Shown one piece after another: positions 8,491-16,351 of a DNA stretch of 64,000 bases. The notes under the pieces are model-generated. The model was not told the DNA's origin. It did no database searches and saw nothing but the letters and a program-made list of their open reading frames with translations. The position numbers and the translations under genes were made by a program. The stretch's first letter is position 1; each line of letters opens with the position of its first letter. This DNA is from Serratia sp. FDAARGOS_506 (lineage in GTDB: Bacteria > Pseudomonadota > Gammaproteobacteria > Enterobacterales > Enterobacteriaceae), in assembly GCF_003812745.1 (NCBI RefSeq), contig NZ_CP033831.1:558001-622000 (forward strand), in the 5' to 3' direction.

Positions 8491-9198
8491 TCATTCGACC
8501 CGCACAAACCGCCCTTCTGCTCGCACGTTGTGACCGAACCCGCAATCTCCGCGCGTGTGCATCTCCAGCGCTTGCTCACCAAACTCCAGCGTGACGTCGC
8601 AGACCTGCGCGCTTTCCGAGTCATGCTGATGATAAACAGCTTTGCCATGCTCGATCGGCAGCTCAGCGGTGAAGTCGCCCATGTTCGGGCCGTAATACAA
8701 CCCCATCTGCGGCATGGCGTAGCCGGAGAAATCGATCAGCCAGCGCTCGCCCTGCGGCTTCACTACCACTTCGCTCCACACGCCGCGCCCGGCGTATTGC
8801 CAATACACGCCGGCCGGCCCCTGCGGCTGCGGCCGCTGCGCCAGCCGTTGGCGCAACAGGCTCATGTTGTGCTGCGATTTGTCGTCGTGCGGCGCCAGCG
8901 CCAGATAGGCCTGCGCCTTGAGCAATTCGCCGGCGTGCATCAGCGACAGCGCCACGTTGTTGTAGGCCGTGGCGACGGCCTGCTCGCTCAGGCCGCAAAA
9001 CTCGCTCCAGGCCGCCTGATCGCGAAAAATGTCGGCAGCTTTGGCGTAATCCTGCCGTTGATAGGCCTTTTTTCCCAGTTCGGCGTAGCTCGCCACCTTT
9101 TGGCAATCGGCGGCGATGTCCGGCTCGTCAATGTGCGCCCAGGCTCGGGCGCTGGCGAAGACGCCGCAAGTCAGCAACAGGGGAAACCAAGCCTTCAT
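8491..9198 (-). CDS. Exported protein with TPR-like helical repeats
   Basis: I do not recognise a named family. The 235-residue protein has a signal peptide (MKAWFPLLLTCGVFASARAWA). The N-terminal half resembles one or two tetratricopeptide-like helical pairs (YAELGKKAYQRQDYAKAADIF, then AYNNVALSLMHAGELLKAQAYL). The second half, from about residue 125, is beta-rich with spaced cysteines (CDVTLEF, GDCGFGHNV) that could form a disulfide in the periplasm. The start is set by AAAGGAT 6 bp upstream. It is divergent from the ABC exporter gene across 205 bp. Confidence 0.7.
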   Translation of the reverse strand: MKAWFPLLLTCGVFASARAWAHIDEPDIAADCQKVASYAELGKKAYQRQDYAKAADIFRDQAAWSEFCGLSEQAVATAYNNVALSLMHAGELLKAQAYLALAPHDDKSQHNMSLLRQRLAQRPQPQGPAGVYWQYAGRGVWSEVVVKPQGERWLIDFSGYAMPQMGLYYGPNMGDFTAELPIEHGKAVYHQHDSESAQVCDVTLEFGEQALEMHTRGDCGFGHNVRAEGRFVRVE

Positions 9199-9403
9199 CG
9201 TTTATCCTTTCTGCAAAAATTCGGCGCCAGTATAACCGCCCGGCGCCGGAGTGTATGCCGTAATTGCGCCCACCTGCGCACCGCTGACGATTCAACCGCC
9301 TTATTTCAAACGGTTAGCGAGATCAAAACTGCTTACAGTCGCGGTTTGTTTGTTACCGGCCCGCGGCCCATGCTGAACAAAATGCCGCAATCATCGAGTC
9401 GCT

Positions 9404-11131
9404 ATGAACGCAACCCCCTTGCAGAAACACGCCGTTTGGCAGCTGATCAAACCCTTTTGGGTGTCGGAGGAGCGATGGCGCGCCTGGACGATGCTGATCG
9501 CCATCGTCGTCCTGTCGCTTGGCCTGGTCTATATCAGCGTGCAGATCAACCAGTGGAACCAAGTGTTCTACGATGCGCTGCAGAACAAGAATTATCCTGT
9601 CTTCAAGGCGCAGCTGTGGCGCTTTACCTATCTGGCGCTGATCTTCATCGTGCTGGCGGTCTACAAGATCTACCTCACCCAGGGGCTGCAGATGCGCTGG
9701 CGGCGCTGGATGACGGAAAAGTTCATGGGGAAATGGCTGGCGCACCAGGCGTATTACCACACCGAGCAACAGCAGATCGTCGATAACCCCGATCAGCGTA
9801 TCGCCGAAGATCTCAACGTATTGACCCAATACACCCTGTCGCTGTCGCTCGGGCTGCTCTCCAGCCTGGTGACGCTGTTTTCCTTTATCGATATCTTATG
9901 GCACGTCAGCGGGCCGATGACCTTCGCGCTCGGTCAGCACGCCATTACGCTGCCCGGTTATATGGTGTGGTTCGCGCTGCTGTATGCGGTGCTGGGATCG
10001 CTGCTGATCTGGTGGGTTGGCAAACCGCTGGTCATGCTGGGCTTCAATCAGGAAAGGTACGAGGCGAACTTCCGTTTCGGCCTGATCCGCATCCGCGAAA
10101 ATAACGATGCCATCGCGCTGTATCACGGCGAACCGCGCGAGGCGCAGCAGCTGGGCGATCGTTTCGACACCATTCGCAGCAACTGGTGGGCAATTATGCG
10201 CATCACTCGGCGGCTGAATATCGCCACCAACTTCTACGGCCAGTTCGCCATCGTGTTTCCCCTGCTGGTGGCGGCGCCGCGCTACTTCTCCGGCGCCATT
10301 CAGATGGGCGGCCTGATGCAGATCGCCTCGGCCTTCGGTCAGGTACAGGGTGCGCTGTCGTGGTTTATCGACGCGTTTAACGATTTGGCGACCTGGAAAG
10401 CCTGCGTCAACCGTCTGGCCGGCTTCAACGCTGCCGTCGATCAGGTGCATCATCAGCCGCGCGGCATTCAGCTACGGCAAGAGACCGCCCATCCGTTAAC
10501 GCTGAACAACCTCAGCCTGAACTTGCCCGACGGCCAGCCGCTGCTGGTCGGCGCCGAGATGACGCTGCAACGCGGCGATCGCCTGTTGATCGTCGGCCCT
10601 TCCGGCTGCGGCAAGTCGACGCTGCTGCGGGCCATCGCCGGTATCTGGCCTTATGGCGCGGGCGCTATCGGGGTAGCGGCCAACGCCAACACGCTATTCC
10701 TGCCACAGCGCAGCTACATTCCGATCGGCACGCTGCGCGAAGCATTGAGCTACCCGAGCCTGGCGTCGGAATACAGCGATCCGCAGCTGATGCGGGTGCT
10801 GGAAAACTGCCGCCTGAAGCACCTGCAGCGTTGGCTGGACACCTCCGCCAACTGGAGCCATCGCCTGTCGCCGGGCGAGCAACAGCGGCTGGCGTTCGCC
10901 CGCGCCCTGTTGATTCGCCCGAGCATCCTGTTCCTCGACGAAGCCACCAGCGCACTGGACGACGAAACCGAGCAGTTGATGTACTGCCTGCTGGTGGATG
11001 AACTGCCGGACGTGACGCTGATCAGCGTAGCGCACCGCAACAGCGTGGCGAAGTACCACCAAACCTGCTGGCGCTTCAGCCGCGGCGAAGACCAACCGGC
11101 GCGCCTGGCGCTGAGCCCGTTGCCGGCATAA
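9404..11131 (+). CDS. YddA/SbmA-type ABC exporter, fused membrane and ATPase domains
   Basis: The 575-residue protein has an SbmA/BacA-like membrane domain (about six helices, residues 25-330) and an ABC ATPase domain after residue 370. Walker A is GPSGCGKST near residue 398, the signature is LSPGEQQR near 488, and Walker B is SILFLDEATS near 506, so the ATPase should be active. DNPDQRIAEDLNVL is a characteristic membrane-domain motif shared with E. coli YddA. Family members move peptides or vitamin-like molecules; the substrate here is unknown. The ribosome site before the chosen ATG is poor, so the true start may differ slightly. Confidence 0.88.
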   Translation: MNATPLQKHAVWQLIKPFWVSEERWRAWTMLIAIVVLSLGLVYISVQINQWNQVFYDALQNKNYPVFKAQLWRFTYLALIFIVLAVYKIYLTQGLQMRWRRWMTEKFMGKWLAHQAYYHTEQQQIVDNPDQRIAEDLNVLTQYTLSLSLGLLSSLVTLFSFIDILWHVSGPMTFALGQHAITLPGYMVWFALLYAVLGSLLIWWVGKPLVMLGFNQERYEANFRFGLIRIRENNDAIALYHGEPREAQQLGDRFDTIRSNWWAIMRITRRLNIATNFYGQFAIVFPLLVAAPRYFSGAIQMGGLMQIASAFGQVQGALSWFIDAFNDLATWKACVNRLAGFNAAVDQVHHQPRGIQLRQETAHPLTLNNLSLNLPDGQPLLVGAEMTLQRGDRLLIVGPSGCGKSTLLRAIAGIWPYGAGAIGVAANANTLFLPQRSYIPIGTLREALSYPSLASEYSDPQLMRVLENCRLKHLQRWLDTSANWSHRLSPGEQQRLAFARALLIRPSILFLDEATSALDDETEQLMYCLLVDELPDVTLISVAHRNSVAKYHQTCWRFSRGEDQPARLALSPLPA

Positions 11132-11140
11132 CTCACGAAG

Positions 11141-11165
11141 CCGGGCGCGTCCGCGCCCGGTTTTC
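11141..11165 (+). terminator. Intrinsic terminator after the YddA-type gene
   Basis: CCGGGCGCG-tc-CGCGCCCGG forms a 9-bp GC-only stem (the loop opens to about 4 nt), followed by TTTTCGTT. It ends next to the stop codon of the convergent agaF gene. Confidence 0.85.
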
Positions 11166-11167
11166 GT

Positions 11168-11602
11168 TCAAATGCCATCGGCCTGCGCGTCTTCGCACTT
11201 CACCCGGCGGCGTTCATGCCACAGGCTTGTCAGGCCGCGTTTGCCGCACGCCAAAGCCATCTCGCGAAATTCCTCCAGATTCAGCCCATCGCGCTCCAGC
11301 ATCATTTCCGCCGCCAACTGCATATTGACGCCGGTGAGCACTTCGCAATCGCCATGCGCATCCGCCAGTTCGCAGGCGCTGCGAAACGGCGAGCCGCCGA
11401 GCATGTCGGTGAGAAATACCACGCCGTCCGGCTGCGCCACCGCCGCCAACGCCGAGCGCAAGGCGTCGTTGAGCTGCACGGTGCTCATCTGTTCGGGGAA
11501 ATCGACCGCCACGCAGTGCGGCTGCGGCCCCACCACCTGTTCCACCGCCTGCAACAGCCCGGTGGCGAAGCCGCCGTGGCCGGTAATCACAATGCCTGGC
11601 AT
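11168..11602 (-). CDS. agaF: PTS N-acetylgalactosamine/galactosamine EIIA component AgaF
   Basis: This cytoplasmic EIIA of the mannose (Man) PTS family passes phosphate from HPr to EIIB. The N-terminus MPGIVITGHGGFATG carries the phosphorylated histidine at H9, and TDMLGGSPFRSAC is a conserved family stretch. Length is 144 residues, as for AgaF. A start 42 bp upstream is possible but would add a non-homologous tail. It is the last gene of the agaRZVWEF operon, 10 bp after agaE. Confidence 0.88.
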   Translation of the reverse strand: MPGIVITGHGGFATGLLQAVEQVVGPQPHCVAVDFPEQMSTVQLNDALRSALAAVAQPDGVVFLTDMLGGSPFRSACELADAHGDCEVLTGVNMQLAAEMMLERDGLNLEEFREMALACGKRGLTSLWHERRRVKCEDAQADGI

Positions 11603-11612
11603 AGCCCACTCC

Positions 11613-12506
11613 TCACAAAATGCCGATAAATTTGCCCACCACACCGATCACAACGGTGACGCCAATCAGTTTCACCGGCGAGAAACCGCGCTTCATCAGG
11701 AAGAAAATGAGCAGCGTGAAGCACAGCGGCAACAAGTTGGGCATCAACTTGTCCAGCACGTCGGTCTGCAGCGCCACGCTGGCCTTGCCGGCATGCATCA
11801 CCAGCGGGGTGGACAGGTGCACATACGAGGCCACCAGCGCGCCGATCACCGTCATGCCGACGATCGACGCGGCGTGAGAAATGCGCCGGGTGTGGGTCTT
11901 CAACAACGCCAGCGCGCTGGTGCCGGCCTGATAGCCGTAGTGCGCCAGCCCGAAGCGCAGGCCGAAGTGGAACAGGTTGAACAGCAGCAGGAAAACGATC
12001 GGCCCGAACAGGCTGCCCTCCAGCGCCAGCGAAGCGCCTATCCCGGCGCAAATCGGCAACAGCGTCAGCCAAAACAGCGCATCACCGATGCCGCCGAGCG
12101 GCCCCATCAGCGCCACTTTCACCGCGCGAATGGTGGAGATCTTCTCCTTGTTCTGCTCCATCGCCAGCACCAGGCCGGACAGGAAGGTGACGTCGAACGG
12201 ATGCACGTTGATAAATTCCATGTGCATCTTCATCGAGTTGGCCAGATCCTGCGGGTTGCGGTGGATCTTGCGCAGCCCGGGGATCAGCTGATACAACCAG
12301 CCGCCGGCCTGCATGCGTTCATAGTTGAACGACGCCTGCAACAGCAGCGAACGCCAGGCCATGCGGTTGATGTCGCCGCGCGTCAGCGCTTCGGCGGGCT
12401 GGCTGTCCAGATAGTCGTCCTGCTCCACCTGGCTGGTGGCCAGCGCCTGCGCCATGCGTTGATCGGCCTTTTGCGCCAGCAGATCGTCGGAATCGTTAAA
12501 TGCCAT
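11613..12506 (-). CDS. agaE: PTS EIID membrane component AgaE
   Basis: This is the EIID subunit of a mannose-family PTS permease. The 297-residue protein has a soluble N-terminal region (GDINRMAWRSLLLQASFNYE, a conserved EIID signature) and C-terminal membrane helices. Its ATG overlaps the end of agaW by 11 bp, suggesting translational coupling. Together with AgaW it forms the sugar channel in the inner membrane. Confidence 0.88.
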   Translation of the reverse strand: MAFNDSDDLLAQKADQRMAQALATSQVEQDDYLDSQPAEALTRGDINRMAWRSLLLQASFNYERMQAGGWLYQLIPGLRKIHRNPQDLANSMKMHMEFINVHPFDVTFLSGLVLAMEQNKEKISTIRAVKVALMGPLGGIGDALFWLTLLPICAGIGASLALEGSLFGPIVFLLLFNLFHFGLRFGLAHYGYQAGTSALALLKTHTRRISHAASIVGMTVIGALVASYVHLSTPLVMHAGKASVALQTDVLDKLMPNLLPLCFTLLIFFLMKRGFSPVKLIGVTVVIGVVGKFIGIL

Positions 12507-13275
12507 CTTCGGCGTCCTCCTGCGGAGCGGGCCGAGCCGTCGTCTCTGCCGCGCCGCGTTGCGTGTTGAAAAAGTCGATCAGGGCGATCGCCAGGGCGCC
12601 CAGCGCCACCGCCAGGATCGGCAGCTTGAGGAACGTGACCGAGATGAAGCCGAGGATAAAATAGGCCACGTAGGTTTTTTTCATCATCACCTTCATCAGC
12701 AGCGAGAAGCCGATCGCCGGCATCATGCCGCCCGCCACCGCCAGCCCGTCCAGCAGCCAGCCCGGCGCCTTTTGCACCATGGCGCTGGCCGCATCGGCGC
12801 CAAAGTAAATCGGCAGGAACGCCACCACGAAATAGAAGATGAACAGGATGCTGATGCCGAGGTAATTCACCCGTTCGATGCCGCGCCAGTTCAGCTCTTT
12901 CACCATGCGATCGCAGCGGTGCATCATCGGTGAGAACAGCGTAAACAGCAGCGTGATGCAGCCTTGCACCGCAATCGAGAAGGGTACCGCCACGCCGATC
13001 GCCACTTTAGGATCGGCCTTGGTCAGAATGGCGAACGCGGTGCCGATCACCCCGCCGATCACCACGTTAGGCGGTTGGGCGCCCGCCAGCGGCACCATCC
13101 CCATCCACACCAGCTCCAGCGTGCCGCCCACCAGCAAGCCGGTGTAGACATCGCCCAAAATCAGCCCCACCAGCGGCCCCATCACCACCGGCCGGTGGAA
13201 GTGGGTCAGGCCGTCGAACAGGTCAACCCCCGCCAGCCCAGCCAACAGCGCAATCAATAACGCATCCGTCAACAT
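12496..13275 (-). CDS. agaW: PTS EIIC membrane component AgaW
   Basis: This EIIC subunit has about 259 residues and several membrane helices. Family stretches include GLAGVDLFDGLTHFHRPVVMG near the N-terminus and LVGGTLELVWMGMVPLAGAQPP, the segment that lines the sugar site in mannose-family EIIC. I chose the ATG giving MLTDALLIALL rather than one 18 bp upstream. Gene order V-W-E-F matches the E. coli aga cluster. Confidence 0.88.
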   Translation of the reverse strand: MLTDALLIALLAGLAGVDLFDGLTHFHRPVVMGPLVGLILGDVYTGLLVGGTLELVWMGMVPLAGAQPPNVVIGGVIGTAFAILTKADPKVAIGVAVPFSIAVQGCITLLFTLFSPMMHRCDRMVKELNWRGIERVNYLGISILFIFYFVVAFLPIYFGADAASAMVQKAPGWLLDGLAVAGGMMPAIGFSLLMKVMMKKTYVAYFILGFISVTFLKLPILAVALGALAIALIDFFNTQRGAAETTARPAPQEDAEDGI

Positions 13276-13289
13276 GCTTTCCCCCTGGC

Positions 13290-13766
13290 TCAAAAGAGCA
13301 GTTTGCCGATCGCCTCGCCCGCCTCATCCGGCACCCGGCGCACTTCGCACTCCACGCCCAGCGCCGCCAGCGCGCGGAAAGCGGCCACATCGCCGTCGTC
13401 CAGCGACACCGTTTTGTGCACCTGCCGCTTCCCCTCGGCGAAATGCATGTTGCCGACGTTGACGAAACGGATCGGCACCCCGCCGCGTACCAGCGTCAAC
13501 ACGTCCTGCGGCGTTTTGCACACCAGAAAAATCTTCTGCCGATCCGCCGCCTTGTGGATCACGTCGATGGTTTTCTGCAGCGTGAAGTAGCGGGTCTGCA
13601 CCCCTTCCGCCACCACCATATCCATCAGGTTCTGCTGCACCGGATCGGCGGCGGCCTCGTCGTTGGCCACCACCACCAGGTTGGCGCCGAGGGTGTTGGT
13701 CCAGGTCACGCCCACCTGGCCGTGCACCAGGCGGTTGTCGATGCGGGTCATTAAAATGTTCGGCAT
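13290..13766 (-). CDS. agaV: PTS EIIB component AgaV
   Basis: This cytoplasmic EIIB subunit has 158 residues. The N-terminus MPNILMTRIDNRLVHGQVG carries the phosphorylated histidine H15 in the canonical RLVHGQV motif. It accepts phosphate from AgaF and gives it to the incoming sugar. The start codon lies one base after the agaZ stop codon, so the two are probably translationally coupled. Confidence 0.9.
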   Translation of the reverse strand: MPNILMTRIDNRLVHGQVGVTWTNTLGANLVVVANDEAAADPVQQNLMDMVVAEGVQTRYFTLQKTIDVIHKAADRQKIFLVCKTPQDVLTLVRGGVPIRFVNVGNMHFAEGKRQVHKTVSLDDGDVAAFRALAALGVECEVRRVPDEAGEAIGKLLF

Positions 13767-13767
13767 A

Positions 13768-15051
13768 TCAGCGGCCCTCCGGGTAGCAGGCGGCATGGTA
13801 ATCGTCGAGCACCTGCGTCACTTTATGCAGCACCCACTCCTGCGGATCGGCACTCAATTCGCCGGCGTTCAGCGCCCGCGCCTGATCCGGCAGGTACTGG
13901 CTGAGCAGCGCCAGCGGCGCCGGGCTGCGGCGCAGGTTGTCCAGCAAACCGTCGACCGCCTGCTGCACCTGCGGCTGCGGCCAGTAGTAACGCACCCGAT
14001 CGCTCAGGCTGTAGTGGCGATCGAGATACTGCTGGTGCGGCGTGCCGTGGTAATAGCGGCTCCACTGCTGCGGCTGCTCGCGCATCACCTGCTCCAGCGT
14101 GGCGCACAGCTGCGCCGACTGGCGTTCTCCCAACCATTCGCGTTCTATGCGATCGAGGGCGAACAACGCTTCGCGCAGCGCGAAGGTCAGCGCCGGCCCT
14201 ACTTTCAGGATGGCGAAGTGATCGCGCACCAGCTGGCGGTAGGCCTGCGGCGGTTGGTAATCCGTAGAGTGCGCTTCGTAGATCATGCCCGGCTGCCGTT
14301 CGATGAAGTGGCTCAATGCGTCGGCGCGCTGCGGTTGGTAATGTTCAACGCTGTGGTGATCGAACTCGACGCCCGGCTGTACCACCAGCGCGATGGTTCG
14401 CTGCCAGGCATCGTTCAGCTCGGCCTTTTGCCAGGCGATGCGGTGTGTTTCCAGCGTTTGCGCTACCGCCTGTGGCGTAGTGACCTGCAGCCCCGCCAGC
14501 GCCTCCTGTGCGCCGCCCGGCACCGGCACTTCAGTGCCGATCACATAGACCGGCGCTTCGCCACCGCTCTGCGCCCAGGCGCGCTCCGCCACCTCGCACA
14601 AGCGCGCCGCGCGTTCGGCGACCGTGGCATCCCCCAGAGGCGTAGGATCGCCGGCGCACGACATGGAACAATCGAGATGAATCTTGCGAAATCCGGCGCG
14701 AACGTAATCGTCGATCAAGGTTTCCGCCAGCGCCATCGCCTCCTGAGCCGGGCGGTCTTGCCAGGCGTTGGGCCCCAAATGATCGCCGCCCAGCCACACG
14801 TGCTCGCGCGCCAGGCCAACCTCATCTGCCAGGCGCCATAGCGCATCGCGGAACTGAGCCGCCGTTTGGCCGGTATAGCCGCCGAACTGATTGACCTGGT
14901 TCGACGTCGCCTCCACCAACACCGGCGTGCCGCGCGCTTTGGCCTGCCGCAGCGCGGCCTTCAGAACCCAGGGATGGGCGGAACAGACGGAAAAGATCCC
15001 GACCGGCATACCGGCCTTGTGCTGCTCGACAAGCTGTAACAACTGCTGCAT
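13768..15051 (-). CDS. agaZ: D-tagatose-1,6-bisphosphate aldolase non-catalytic subunit (AgaZ/KbaZ/GatZ family)
   Basis: This 427-residue protein belongs to the KbaZ/GatZ family, which stabilises and activates the class II tagatose-bisphosphate aldolase KbaY/GatY. Typical stretches are GIFSVCSAHPWVLKAAL near the N-terminus, VWLGGDHLGPNAWQ, and FRKIHLDCSMSCAGDPTPL. The start is placed at MQQLLQLVEQHKAG, preceded by a GGGGGC element; the open frame extends about 200 bp further upstream through agaR, but that part looks non-coding in this frame. The catalytic partner (agaY/kbaY/gatY) is not in this operon, so it would have to be supplied from elsewhere in the genome. Confidence 0.88.
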   Translation of the reverse strand: MQQLLQLVEQHKAGMPVGIFSVCSAHPWVLKAALRQAKARGTPVLVEATSNQVNQFGGYTGQTAAQFRDALWRLADEVGLAREHVWLGGDHLGPNAWQDRPAQEAMALAETLIDDYVRAGFRKIHLDCSMSCAGDPTPLGDATVAERAARLCEVAERAWAQSGGEAPVYVIGTEVPVPGGAQEALAGLQVTTPQAVAQTLETHRIAWQKAELNDAWQRTIALVVQPGVEFDHHSVEHYQPQRADALSHFIERQPGMIYEAHSTDYQPPQAYRQLVRDHFAILKVGPALTFALREALFALDRIEREWLGERQSAQLCATLEQVMREQPQQWSRYYHGTPHQQYLDRHYSLSDRVRYYWPQPQVQQAVDGLLDNLRRSPAPLALLSQYLPDQARALNAGELSADPQEWVLHKVTQVLDDYHAACYPEGR

Positions 15052-15074
15052 GAAGCCCCCATGCAGGCGCCCTG

Positions 15075-15848
15075 CTACCGATCGGCGATGATGACCTCCA
15101 CGCCCAGCTCGGTTAACGCCCGCTCGTATTCGTCCGGAAGACGGCTGTCGGTGATCAGCCGATGGATTTGTCCGGCTTCGCGAATCATGCAAAAGCTCTT
15201 GCGACCGAATTTGCTGGCATCCGCCACCGCGATAATCTCGCGCGCCACCTCGCACATCACGCGATTGAGGTGCGCCTCACCGGGGTGAGGCGTGGTGATG
15301 CCGGCGCTCAGGTCGAACCCGTCGACGCCCAAAAACAGTTTGTCGAAGCGGTACTGACGCAATTGCTGCTCGGCAGCCGGACCGTAGAGCGAGTAAGAGT
15401 TGCGGCGCACGCTGCCCCCCAGCACCATGACCTCCACCCCGTCGTTTCCCGAAAGCTCGTAGGCAATGTTCAGCGCATTGGTCATCACCACCAGATCACG
15501 CCGCCCCTTCAGGAACGGCACGATCTGCGCGGTGGTGGAACCAGAATCGAGGATCAACGCATCGCCGTCGCGCACATAGCCGGCCGCCGCGTTGGCGATC
15601 AGCGTTTTAACGTCGCGATTCAACCGCCCTTTGTCCCGCAGCGGCCGATCGAAAGCGAATTGCTGATTGAGCATCGCGCCACCGTAAGCGCGCAGCGCAC
15701 ACCCTTTTCGTTCCAGAAAGCGCAGATCGTTGCGGATCGTCACCGTGGATACCGCAAACTGTTTGCTGAGCTGCTCCACGCGCACGCTGCCGTGCTCGCA
15801 TAACAGATCGATGATGTGTTCACGTCGCTTTGCGGTATTCACTGGCAT
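15075..15848 (-). CDS. agaR: DeoR-family repressor AgaR
   Basis: The 257-residue protein has a DeoR helix-turn-helix at residues 8-60 (EQLSKQFAVSTVTIRNDLRF) and a sugar-phosphate sensor domain with DGDALILDSGSTT and LFLGVDGFD. Sequence and context (first gene of the agaZVWEF operon, 23 bp before agaZ) identify AgaR. In E. coli AgaR represses the aga genes until a phosphorylated amino sugar is present. The promoter region carries TTTC-rich repeats and CRP-like sites. Here agaR is co-directional with its operon, so it should be autoregulated with it. Confidence 0.88.
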   Translation of the reverse strand: MPVNTAKRREHIIDLLCEHGSVRVEQLSKQFAVSTVTIRNDLRFLERKGCALRAYGGAMLNQQFAFDRPLRDKGRLNRDVKTLIANAAAGYVRDGDALILDSGSTTAQIVPFLKGRRDLVVMTNALNIAYELSGNDGVEVMVLGGSVRRNSYSLYGPAAEQQLRQYRFDKLFLGVDGFDLSAGITTPHPGEAHLNRVMCEVAREIIAVADASKFGRKSFCMIREAGQIHRLITDSRLPDEYERALTELGVEVIIADR

Positions 15849-15920
15849 GAGCTGCGGTCCTCAGGTTTCCGGCATCGCCGGGGAGAAGATGGCTTTCGCT
15901 CTACTGCGCTGGCATTACAG

Positions 15921-15944
15921 CAAAGCGAAAGCAATGAAATTGTG
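15921..15944 (-). promoter_or_regulatory. Possible AgaR-binding repeat
   Basis: Read on the minus strand, the segment contains ATTTCATTG followed by CTTTCGCTTTG, a TTTC-rich direct repeat like the E. coli AgaR consensus (remembered as TTTCRTTTYRTTTY). It lies about 75-95 bp upstream of the agaR start. The match is loose. Confidence 0.35.
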
Positions 15945-15956
15945 ATCGGGCTTACA
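15941..15956. promoter_or_regulatory. CRP-like site upstream of agaR
   Basis: TGTGA-tcgggc-TTACA matches TGTGA-N6-TCACA at 9 of 10 fixed positions. It lies about 95-110 bp upstream of the agaR start, a sensible place for catabolite activation of a PTS operon. Confidence 0.5.
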
Positions 15957-15992
15957 GCCCCGTTTTAGCAAAAAAATCGCCAAAAAACCTTT

Positions 15993-16012
15993 CGAATCGA
16001 AACGAATCGAAA
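15993..16012. repeat. Perfect 2 x 10-bp tandem repeat, likely DeoR-type operator
   Basis: CGAATCGAAA occurs twice in direct contact (TTTCGATTCG twice on the minus strand), with a further TTCGAA overlapping the left side. A ten-base period places successive copies on the same face of the helix. DeoR-family repressors, including AgaR, commonly bind such short direct repeats. The site is about 145-165 bp upstream of agaR. Confidence 0.5.
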
Positions 16013-16142
16013 AGACAAAAAGCAGGTGGGAGGGAAAGTGAAATGCCATGACGGGCGCAAGCGCCGGAGGGCCACGGCGCCGACGGCGAGGAAAGCGAAA
16101 GCGGCACATAGCGCGCCCCGCGCCATGACTTTTAGTTCGCTC

Positions 16143-16158
16143 AGTGACCAGGATCACA
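16143..16158. promoter_or_regulatory. CRP-like site between agaR and the CynX/NimT-type gene
   Basis: AGTGA-ccagga-TCACA matches the CRP consensus at 9 of 10 fixed positions. It is about 195 bp before the rightward transporter gene and about 295 bp upstream of agaR, so its target is unclear. Confidence 0.45.
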
Positions 16159-16351
16159 TAATGGCAATTATCCTGCGGCCATCAGGGGTTAACCACCATC
16201 ATCCCACCGGCCCGTCCCCTTGTCAGCGTGAGCCATCTTCCCTACACTTGCGATCGAATACCGCCAATTTGTCGGTACGTAAGCGTTAACGTCAATCAAC
16301 GCATCACGCCATGCAGCACTGATTGACTGCATGCCCTGGTGCGAGGAACTC

